64,000 bases of DNA from Trichostrongylus colubriformis. Taxonomy: Eukaryota; Nematoda; Chromadorea; Rhabditida; Trichostrongylidae. A model generated the notes under the pieces. The model ran no database searches. It was given only the letters and a program-made list of their open reading frames with translations, and was not told the DNA's origin. Every line of letters begins with the position of its first letter. Positions within the stretch are counted from its first letter, which is position 1. The translations under genes were made by a program, and so were the position numbers. Positions 59,501 to 64,000 of this stretch are shown in pieces. The DNA is taken from positions 51,602,727 through 51,666,726 of the forward strand of contig OZ022259.1 of NCBI GenBank assembly GCA_963978905.1, in the 5' to 3' direction.

Positions 59501-62500
59501 TTTGAAGGATACACAAAAAGACACTCCGTGAATAGGAAACAAGGTAGGACACAAAGTTCTGATATAAATGCCTAAGACGATGCTGTGGAGAGGAGGGCGT
59601 ATGAGTAAAAGACTCAATTAAAGGGTACACTGTCCTTTGGTTCTGTCGGAATTGTGGACGATGAAAGTATCAAGTATTGAGTATTATTATCAAAGTCGTG
59701 AAACTCGTGAAATCTAATGCGTATAACTTATGCCTTCACAATACCAAGAAATACCAAGAAGGTCAAGGAAATAGTGTACCAGGATGTAGATGGAAACATG
59801 CATGGAACAGAAACCCAAAATAACACCATGGGAGATACGATGGAAGCAGAAACGGATTTTCAAATACGAAAGGAACTAAAGCGACTGTAGATAGTACGCG
59901 AAATCTAATACTCCGAAAGCTGTGTTCTGGCATCTAGCATTCTGCAACCCATTTATATTTCCCCCAAGCACCTAAACAAAGTGACGCGCACCATGACTCT
60001 GCCCTAAGCAAAGTGACGCGCACCATGACTGGAAGTAGTTCAGTTTTTTGAATGCCAACCTAAACCAATGGAACGTCGATATCTAATGGACGTGTTAAAT
60101 CCTATCTCGCTTGTTTGAAGGATGGAACTATCCTGGCGTGTACAACGGCTGGATAAGCTCATAATCGTGATAGCCTAAATCAATTTCAAGAGAAACTATG
60201 ACCCTGAATCGCATGGCGGATCATCGGTGCAGACCGGCAACGAATAATTTGGGATTTCCCACGCAAAGATTAGGCCGCTTTCATACTTTGCGCACCGACG
60301 CCGTCACGCGCGTGGCGGCGTCAAATCGACGCCGTCATCTGCGTTGATTTGACGCCGTCACGCGCGTGACGGCGTCGGTGAGCAAAGTATGAAAGCGGCC
60401 TTAGCGGTTCCGGGAAAATGGTCGAGTAAAAAAAGAATTTTAGAAAAATCTGTCAGTCGAGTACTTTGATTCGACTTCTCAGGTCTTGTATGTTAAATCA
60501 GAGACTGAGGTTTTCTTACAAACACTCCACTAAAACTGACTTGCACGGTCCACTGGTCTGCAAATTTCTTCATACTCAAGTTGTTTCCATCAGGTCCTTT
60601 AACTTGTGTAGTGACTGTGTCCAATACGTCCCAAAGATCCTGTGAGCGAGCATTACCGTAGGAAAACTTCATGAGGTAGCGCTGAAATTCACAATACTGA
60701 AGAAAATTGAAATGGGTCAAATTAACAACTCTATCAATGAACTGAAGGCACAGCTCGCGGCATTTCAAGTAAATTAGTTCCACGTGAACCGGTAGTTCGC
60801 TCTCCAAGGTTCCACGTGAGCCTGTAGTTCGCTCTTTCACTATAGAGCGTATGCCACTACCAGCGCAAGAGTTAGTAACAAACGCGTACAGTACCCGTTA
60901 ATGAAATCGCGTCCACCGTTTTAAGGTGGCCAAAAACCATCACTGTCTTAGCCAAGGAGTAACGGTGGTTGAGGAAGAGGGAATTTCTTATAAAGCGGTA
61001 AGATAGAGAAAAGCAAATTGTGGTAAGGGATGACAACTTATCAAAGCCGAAGACGAGCAGCAGAAGCTTATTTTCAGCAATATTGGGTTTTTTGGATTTC
61101 CTCCACCTATCTGCTCTGTTCTTCAGCATCGCGCACGCAAGTTGCGCGACTCTACCCTTGTCAGAAATCAGCGAAATGCACTATGATCAACTGAGACGAA
61201 AGATCTTGTTCATCTCATAAGAGCCAGACAACTAACGAAATGTCCTTGGTGCCTTCACACATTGTCCTCGGCGACAGGATACAATACCCGCTGCAAATTT
61301 TCAAAAAAAGAAACGCGGAATACTCGGGTCAGCCTTTTTTGTTTTTCTGCTGTTACTCTGTTTGATTTGCTTGAAACTTCTCAAAAAAACACTTTATTCG
61401 AATCAGCTGGTCGAACTCTACAAGATGGTCATCCCAGACTTCCAAAAAGCTGACATTTCATGTTCTCACATGCACAAGGTGTCAGTGAGCACTCATCAGG
61501 TAGCGACGTGTGCTATAATTACAACCAGGAGGCAAATTTGCCGTCAACATACATACATAACTCAAGAACTTACAGGGATATCGTTCTATTCAAACTGAAT
61601 AAAAAATATTTTCATTCTTTGAAGGTGATACTTCGTGATGGTGTCACTCACCCAATATGCCGTGGTATTCATCATCTGATTATTGTTTAAAAAAATAATC
61701 TCTCTTACGTTTCAACTATCTTACTTCATTTGAAAAACATCTCAGCTCTTTTGGCTAACTGTATCACAATTCATTTATCTATCAAATCCATGATCATGAG
61801 TGAAACTACCACTCCATTTAAAATGCCTTGCCGTTCTACCCTGTGTATTGATCAGCCTCCCCGAAGGATATGCTATTGTATAAACCAAACAAATTGGATA
61901 ACGTGGTAGTCTCATGAGAAGTGATTATGTTTACAATATCTCAGTTTTTTGAGTGAGACATAAATCAAAATGAAATAAAAGATTCCATTCCTTCATATAT
62001 GGTTCATACCCTCGAGCCAACTGTAAAGTTTGAACGTCGACCTTGGCCGCTTCTCCGCCAGTTATCGTAGGACTTTCTCCGAACCTCTAGAAAAGGGTAA
62101 CAGTTCCCAATAGCGAGATTATGGAGGCACCAACTCTGTTTCATTTCAATCACTGACAGTTTATTATCAGAGGACCGATAAATTTATTGAGAACCATTTC
62201 TTATTCAACAGCTTTGAAAACTATAGAAAATAAAAATAGAAGTAAGCTAGTAAGTGGTATCTTTCTTAGAAAATTGAGTGCAGGCCTTGAAAACATATTC
62301 ACGTCTCATAGGACTACCATGTTATCTAATTCTTTTGGATAATACAATAGTAATCACTTGGGATGACCGAAAAATACTTTTCTGGAAGACCGCGGTAGTT
62401 GTTATGAGATCGAGGAGGCAGACAGTGTAGAATGGTAGAGCCTTTAAAATGGAGATAATTTCACTCATGATCATGTATTTTATACATAAGTGAATTGTGA

Positions 62501-63501
62501 TACAATCAACCAATACAGATGAAATTTTTCGTGGATGAAGTAAGACAGTTGAAACCTAAGAAAAATTTTTTGACCAATAATCATATGATGACTATTACAG
62601 CATACTGGGTGAGTGATACTATAATGAAATTTCATCCATAAAGAGGTAAAATCTATTGTATTCAGTTCTAAATAGGATAGTATCCCTGAAAGTTGTTGAG
62701 TTGTGTATGTTGATGGTAGACTTGCTTCGTGGTATAATTATAGCGCAGGTCGCTCACTGATGACTTCCTTCTAACATTTTGTGCAGGCGAGAACATAAAA
62801 TGTCAGCTTTTAGAAAGTTTGAGGCGAACATCTTGTAGAGCTTGATGAGCTCATTCGAATAATATGTTTTTATGAGGAGATCAAGGCAAAATAAACCGAG
62901 TCGCAGCAGAAAAACAAAAAACGCGGATCCGCGTTCCCCGCGCTTTTTTGAAAACTTACGGCGGGTACTGTGATGCGAAAATCTATGACAAATCAAGGGA
63001 CGAAGTTTCCATGCATGAGTATCTGATTTATCAGCATCCCACAGTGTAAGACGGAAACATCAAACGGAGATAGAGGACAGCAAATTTTGCTATCGAAATT
63101 TGAGATTGTCCTATTTACAAACATGTAGAAGCTTACTTTCACTCCTTTGTTGAAATTCTCTTCTCCCATCAGAGCAGCGATCATGCCGAGCAAGGACGCT
63201 CCTTTATCATAAGATGTAGTATCAAAAGCTTCGTCCACCTCCATTGACTTATCTATCTTGAACGACAATGGATGACTTGTAGCGAGTGAGTCCGCCTGGA
63301 GCGCTCTTTCCATCGCGTCGACCAACATAGATTTCCTGAAATGAAGAGCCTCATCTCAGAACCAGCACTCCCCCGAAATACTCATTTCAGGAACTTATTC
63401 TCGCCGAAATTTGCAACTGCCTCATATGACATGTAGGTAGCGAAGCCTTCGTTTAGCCACACGTCGTTCCACCATTTTAATGTAACCAGATTTCCAAACC
63501 A
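32422..63501 (-). CDS. Gene B: tandem paralogue M1 aminopeptidase, 5' end off the right edge
   Basis: Same family and role as gene A. Supported exons in transcript order are 63501-63395, 63335-63137, 60681-60541, 58687-58566, 58505-58424, 56476-56370 (a duplicate at 56032-55938), 54977-54864, then after a long gap 37185-37091, 36991-36851 and 32562-32422 with stop TGA. They cover [40 protein letters not shown], the IIQDAF helix, and the ERAP1-C-like C-terminal helices. The HELAH and SAMEN exons would lie past position 64000. Exons expected between 54.8 and 37.2 kb (about 100-150 residues) were not securely found; that interval is packed with transposons. An in-frame TAG precedes exon 37185, and one intron has a phase problem, so B may be decaying. 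Calling this one gene rather than two fragments is inference. Confidence 0.7.
32563..35272. other. Gene B intron region
   Basis: Contains the second copy of the 28.8-kb dispersed repeat (33060-33650). Other open frames such as 33923-34210 and 34835-35146 show no domain, splice logic or repeat identity I can name. Confidence 0.4.
35273..35334 (-). CDS. Candidate small gene B exon
   Basis: The acceptor ggtcaccag|TA and donor ATTAAG|gtttcg enclose 62 nt encoding [20 protein letters not shown]. It ends in phase 0, as the last exon requires, and resembles the M1 stretch ..V...F.T...L..I before ..F. It starts in phase 1, while the exon ending at 36851 is phase 2, so another exon is missing or this is wrong. 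Confidence 0.35.
35397..36150 (+). repeat. Helitron-like repeat with internal tandem duplication
   Basis: Starts TCCCCACTATAAATAAAA, followed by GTCCGGCCGTCCGTCCGTCC. The block TGGAGATGGGGACAAGTGTG...CATGG.ACAATGTGGAGCTC is then repeated three times in diverged form (about 35490, 35775, 35890). Same family as 26190 and 49629. No Rep/helicase coding is visible. Confidence 0.55.
36851..36991 (-). CDS. Gene B exon: C-terminal helices, [18 protein letters not shown]
   Basis: The donor GGGAG|gtaact is good. It encodes [20 protein letters not shown], then [20 protein letters not shown] and WNKIYGR. R.QE...VF..VA.N.....L...FL..NW..I is the ERAP1-C-like signature. The acceptor tctttgag|C is weak, but it is the one that keeps phase with the upstream exon. 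Confidence 0.88.
37091..37185 (-). CDS. Gene B exon: [22 protein letters not shown]
   Basis: The acceptor attttttttag-type |GTG is phase 0; the donor AAGGAG|gtctgt is phase 2. It encodes [20 protein letters not shown], then [11 protein letters not shown]. ..E...L..ALG...D...L is typical of M1 C-terminal helices. Confidence 0.88.
37186..37285 (-). pseudogene. Gene B exon candidate ending in an in-frame TAG
   Basis: After ccactttag| the frame reads [20 protein letters not shown], then [12 protein letters not shown], then TAG, and continues without shift into VMEFLNIE of the next exon. The residues fit the helix that precedes it in M1 enzymes. Either the TAG is a nonsense change that breaks gene B, or tttttttag is only an acceptor and this stretch is intron; no phase-0 donor is available upstream. 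Confidence 0.4.
37685..38898. mobile_element. TIR element, 1214 bp, TA duplication, nested
   Basis: CCCTAAAGTCCCATAGATAA at 37685 is mirrored exactly at the other end (CTTTAGGG ends 38898). TA lies at 37683-37684 and 38899-38900. A TAGATAAGAGCGG unit is duplicated inside the left TIR. Near the right TIR is a stretch of AATTTTT/AAGAATTTT. It encloses a degraded mariner from 37864. Confidence 0.88.
37864..38640 (+). pseudogene. Degenerate mariner remnant
   Basis: Left end TTAGGTTGTAAGGAAAGTTC after TA. Downstream, [20 protein letters not shown] keeps the PYSPDLAP...F phrase of mariner transposases. The frame is broken and the right terminus is not recognisable. Confidence 0.6.
39092..42518. 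other. Gene B intron region, no gene supported
   Basis: Near 39030-39070 GATAGCGCAGCGTGGTAGCGC resembles a tRNA A-box region without a B box. The plus-strand open frames at 39853-40597 (up to 155 codons) include a GC-rich block (40280-40330), but no family is recognised. Near 41773 TCCCTACACTATACAGCCC starts another Helitron-like end followed by GTCGGTCCGTTTGTCG. Confidence 0.4.
42519..43053 (+). pseudogene. Degenerate mariner, about 535 bp
   Basis: Left end TTAGGTTGTCTGTAACGTTT after TA (42517-42518). The right end reads back as GTTGTCCGGAAAGTTTTCGG. Inside, [15 protein letters not shown] parallels [15 protein letters not shown] of the mariner at 50.9 kb, which suggests the same lineage. 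Heavily deleted. Confidence 0.7.
43285..43345 (+). repeat. Penelope-family tail fragment
   Basis: CGTCGAAAGCTTGCCAATAG, then ACTCAAATTCCTTTCGCAAT, matches 1632-1680 and, more weakly, 51464-51510. Confidence 0.5.
43346..44580. other. No feature recognised
   Basis: Unique-looking AT-rich sequence inside the large gene B intron interval. Open frames are short and unsupported. Confidence 0.4.
44690..44884 (-). pseudogene. Second Ty3/gypsy gag start, beyond the 3' LTR
   Basis: Reading away from the LTR on the minus strand, MYSSTLTPF...SALHKD aligns with the start of the gag ORF at 48092 (MYRSTPMPS...SAMHKD), with matching DNA around it. A gag start here implies a second, truncated element sharing this LTR. 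Confidence 0.5.
44885..45048 (-). repeat. Ty3/gypsy LTR (3' LTR of the element)
   Basis: About 165 bp aligned with 48093-48257 through shared words: CCTGG.GAAATACACAGTCAAAAT, GGGTGGC.AGATCA.ATACCT, TGATCGGGTGT and ATACCCCA. The two differ at roughly a fifth of sites by eye. On the minus strand it would begin TGGGGTAT. Confidence 0.65.
45310..45876 (-). pseudogene. Ty3/gypsy integrase
   Basis: Zinc-finger end [20 protein letters not shown], then a DDE core. [20 protein letters not shown] gives the second-aspartate region (VVVD), and [17 protein letters not shown] gives the SDNG..F motif. A frameshift separates the parts near 45440, and the expected catalytic E region is truncated. Confidence 0.8.
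45877..46219 (-). pseudogene. Ty3/gypsy RNase H to connection region
   Basis: Encodes [20 protein letters not shown], then [20 protein letters not shown] and SRLI. The phrase (R)LQRW...L..YDF.I.Y......ADALSR is the standard end of Ty3/gypsy RNase H. The LTDHKPL part is garbled. Confidence 0.8.
46392..47060 (-). pseudogene. Ty3/gypsy reverse transcriptase
   Basis: [12 protein letters not shown] and [20 protein letters not shown] mark the N-terminal RT blocks. [13 protein letters not shown] and [13 protein letters not shown] give the catalytic YLDD box, followed by GFRVRLEKC. At least one frameshift or deletion falls between them near 46710-46770. Confidence 0.88.
47380..47500 (-). pseudogene. 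Ty3/gypsy aspartic protease remnant
   Basis: [20 protein letters not shown] resembles the D(T/S)GA..T(I/V)I....W protease start, with the active DTGA changed to DTSA. It precedes RT in the right order. Confidence 0.6.
47520..48092 (-). pseudogene. Ty3/gypsy gag remnant
   Basis: A 118-codon frame starts just inside the 5' LTR with [20 protein letters not shown], and contains [20 protein letters not shown], a coiled-coil-like stretch common at gag N-termini. No zinc knuckle is seen, and the frame breaks near 47736. Confidence 0.6.
48093..48257 (-). repeat. Ty3/gypsy LTR (5' LTR of the element)
   Basis: Partner of 44885-45048 and directly upstream of the gag start. Confidence 0.65.
48396..48630. 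repeat. GATTCAGGCGATCGCG-family repeat fragment
   Basis: Three to four units with CGCAATCGCCTGAAT, AAAATCGCGCGATCGCC and GATCGATATGCATCT.TTC.TTTC..C, the reverse complement of units in the 23948-24640 element. It ends near ATGAATCGTGAG. No TIR pair is seen. Confidence 0.7.
48778..48840 (-). CDS. Very tentative gene B exon
   Basis: After actgtgcag| a frame reads [20 protein letters not shown], then SV. It could correspond to the M1 helix with LR..LL...C....F, and it lies in the interval where exons are missing. Donor and phase are uncertain. Confidence 0.2.
49629..50110 (+). repeat. Helitron-like repeat
   Basis: Begins TCCCTACTATAAGTAAATCG, followed by GTCTGTCTGTTCG, then AAACAACCTGTGAAAATGGG as in the 26190 repeat. 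The CCCGCCCACTGTGATTGG block and the end near AAAATTAATTGG also match the family. Confidence 0.55.
50265..51342 (-). mobile_element. Mariner element, 5' end intact, 3' end lost
   Basis: On the minus strand it starts TTAGGTTGTCCGGAAAGTAA at 51342, next to TA at 51343-51344. It holds a nearly full-length but frameshifted transposase. No inverted terminus is found on the 3' side near 50265, so the right half was truncated. Confidence 0.85.
50270..51214 (-). pseudogene. Mariner D,D34D transposase, frameshifted
   Basis: Three pieces in order: [20 protein letters not shown] (N-terminal HTH side), [13 protein letters not shown] with [12 protein letters not shown] and [16 protein letters not shown], then the catalytic part. 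That part has [12 protein letters not shown] (first D), [15 protein letters not shown] (second D) and [12 protein letters not shown]; 34 residues separate the last two aspartates, as in mariners. The tail reads [17 protein letters not shown] in a shifted frame. Multiple frameshifts rule out function. Confidence 0.88.
51583..52408. mobile_element. Probable TTAA-type MITE with repeated interior
   Basis: AGGCACCTGAAGAGGTAA at the left and, on the reverse strand, AGACCCCGGAAGAGGTAA from 52407 are inverted. TTAA follows on the right. Two blocks (51640-51950 and 52140-52400) share GAGTTGCCGG.GAGGG and CATTTCGTTCTTTC.CTA.CG.TACACTGCTGAG. No coding. Confidence 0.55.
52735..54276. mobile_element. Tc1-like foldback element, 1542 bp, arms about 690 bp
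   Basis: CAGTGCTCTGCATAATTATA starts at 52735 and is mirrored to 54276. TA lies at 52733-52734 and 54277-54278. The left arm (52735-53423) and right arm (53592-54276) are inverted copies around a spacer of about 168 bp. Each arm carries the C-terminal end of a Tc1-type transposase in outward-inverted orientation (for example [17 protein letters not shown], from a ...SPDLNPIE..W.. ancestor). Arms differ by scattered substitutions, so it is not a recent palindrome. Confidence 0.88.
54864..54977 (-). CDS. Gene B exon: [20 protein letters not shown]
   Basis: The acceptor ggtttcag|ATA and donor CAAAAG|gtatat are both phase 0 and enclose 38 codons. It encodes [20 protein letters not shown], then [18 protein letters not shown]. 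(L)I.DAF..A.A..L.Y..VL.LL..L is the M1 helix after YR.NYD. Confidence 0.93.
55938..56032 (-). CDS. Gene B duplicated exon, [20 protein letters not shown]
   Basis: The acceptor tttcccag|AT and donor CACAAG|gtaatc have the same phases as exon 56370-56476. It encodes [20 protein letters not shown], then [12 protein letters not shown]. The front part is less like M1 (no VNA), so this copy may be decaying or an alternative exon. Confidence 0.6.
56370..56476 (-). CDS. Gene B exon: [20 protein letters not shown]
   Basis: The acceptor aaatgcag|AA is phase 1 and the donor CACACG|gtaacc is phase 0. It encodes [20 protein letters not shown], then [18 protein letters not shown]....G(F/Y)YR.NYD...W is an M1 hallmark. 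It joins in frame on both sides. Confidence 0.93.
57000..57290 (-). repeat. Dispersed repeat, copy B of 630-960
   Basis: Aligned with 640-950: TTCATGACTTTC.GAAACTCA, TTTGGACCATTTTCGA.GC, TTATTTCTTGTT.CATGAACC. Beyond it, 57300-58050 holds no recognised gene. CGCGCAGTAGTGTGCGCCAG at 57577 is a dispersed motif. Confidence 0.6.
58424..58505 (-). CDS. Gene B exon: [11 protein letters not shown] segment
   Basis: Encodes [20 protein letters not shown], then LAWLRR; donor GAGAG|gtacat. It has the same acceptor ambiguity and phase clash with the upstream exon as its gene A counterpart. Confidence 0.85.
58566..58687 (-). CDS. Gene B exon: MGFPLVTV segment
   Basis: The acceptor cttcag|ATG is phase 0; it ends TATGG|gtgagt, phase 2. 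It encodes [20 protein letters not shown], then [20 protein letters not shown]. Differs from gene A at only a few residues. Confidence 0.9.
60273..60400. mobile_element. Palindromic MITE, 128 bp, second copy
   Basis: GGCCGCTTTCATACTTTG to CAAAGTATGAAAGCGGCC, flanked by TTA (60270-60272, 60401-60403). Same family as 28480-28603, with an extra ACGCGCGTGGCGGCG inside. The matching site in copy A (near 5060) has no insertion. Confidence 0.88.
60541..60681 (-). CDS. Gene B exon: [17 protein letters not shown] segment
   Basis: The acceptor atttcag|CGC and donor GTGCAA|gtcagt are phase 0 and enclose 47 codons. At the protein level it is nearly identical to gene A exon 5206-5346. Confidence 0.93.
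60682..63136. other. Gene B intron
   Basis: Collinear with 5347-8912 of gene A. It contains the empty target site of the A-specific mariner near 62340. No exon is recognised. Confidence 0.6.
63137..63335 (-). CDS. Gene B exon: [21 protein letters not shown]
   Basis: The acceptor catttcag|G and donor GGAGTGAAA|gtaagc enclose it. It encodes [23 protein letters not shown] and [19 protein letters not shown]. The catalytic tyrosine is kept. Confidence 0.93.
63395..63501 (-). CDS. Gene B exon: [21 protein letters not shown]
   Basis: The acceptor ttgcag|TGG is phase 0. It encodes [20 protein letters not shown], then [15 protein letters not shown]. It holds the glutamate zinc ligand and ends AATAA|gttcct, phase 2. 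The upstream HELAH exon is beyond the window. Confidence 0.92.
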
Positions 63502-64000
63502 CTGCAAATGCCATGAATCAAAATTACATGTACTACAGGGTGACCCACAATTCCTGCAACAAACTCAGCACTATACCCTACTCCTTTTAGACTTCAAGAT
63601 TCACAAGGGTTTGGTATATTAGAGCCTAAAACAATGCCTTTGCGATACAATCACGAATTTTCAAACTCGTTGTTTGTATAGCAGTTCAGGGCCCAACTTA
63701 ATTGCTAATCTGTAGCTGAGCAGGACCCAAGAAAAGCTCACATCTTATTTGATTTTGAAAAGAAGAATAGTAAGAAGTATCGCTCTATCGCTCTTAGTGA
63801 GATATCGCTCTTAGTGAAAGGTTGAACAACGCACATCTTACTGAAGAGGGAAATAATAAATAGTACGTGAAGGCTACAGGGATACCCTAAGTGAAAAATT
63901 ATACCTAAAGATACTATGTAGCCTTCAGCAGAAAGTTACTCGGAAGTTACTGATTTATTCAACCCTACTTCAGTCGAACTCAGCAAATTCTGACGAGGTA
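63502..64000. other. Gene B intron start, collinear with 9278-9780
   Basis: Continues copy B. A short local duplication (ATCGCTCTTAGTGA, twice at 63789-63818) is not in copy A. Confidence 0.6.

Larger units (their letters stand above)
56763..64000. repeat. Segmental duplication, copy B
   Basis: Partner of 1-9780, same orientation, continuing past the right edge. It lacks the mariner and the TTAA MITE of copy A and carries its own palindrome at 60273-60400. Confidence 0.9.

Overview
The window looks like nuclear DNA of a strongylid (hookworm-like) nematode. I see no bacterial operons, only short exons separated by long introns. About half of the recognisable sequence is DNA transposons and MITEs: mariner elements with TA duplications, TTAA-flanked MITEs, a Tc1-type foldback, GGCC-ended palindromes, Helitron-like ends, and relics of Ty3/gypsy and Penelope elements. 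The nematode call is inferred from gene family, intron style and transposon content; no ribosomal or mitochondrial marker is present.

The only genes I can identify are two tandem M1-family zinc aminopeptidases (gluzincins), both on the minus strand. They resemble the type II membrane aminopeptidases of nematode gut (the Haemonchus H11 type). Gene A runs from a candidate membrane-anchor exon near 25.1 kb down to 3.3 kb and continues off the left edge. I rebuilt 13 further exons of A by chaining splice sites and phases. They cover the N-terminal beta domain, the SAMEN exopeptidase motif (normally GAMEN), the HELAH zinc helix, the WLNEGFA glutamate and the start of the C-terminal region. Gene B enters from the right edge at 63.5 kb with the same catalytic exons and continues through the C-terminal helical domain. 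It ends at a TGA at 32.4 kb, downstream of which gene A begins.

Layout: 1-9.8 kb is segmental-duplication copy A, holding the middle exons of gene A. 9.8-25.2 kb holds the N-terminal exons of A and several MITEs in introns. 25.3-27.0 kb has unidentified exon-like ORFs. 27-32.4 kb is MITEs and a minisatellite. 32.4-37.3 kb has the C-terminal exons of B. 37.6-54.3 kb is a very large, transposon-filled B intron region (nested TIR element, degenerate mariners, Ty3/gypsy, mariner, Tc1 foldback). 54.8-56.5 kb has B exons, including a tandemly duplicated exon. 56.76-64.0 kb is duplication copy B.

A and B align over kilobases, introns included. Insertions present in only one copy therefore show their own empty sites in the other: a mariner at 7548-8229, a TTAA MITE at 83-534 and a GGCC palindrome at 60273-60400. 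Points for follow-up are a 12-nt inverted repeat straddling both splice sites of one intron, a one-base phase clash at another intron (both shared by A and B), the duplicated exon, and an in-frame TAG near the end of gene B.
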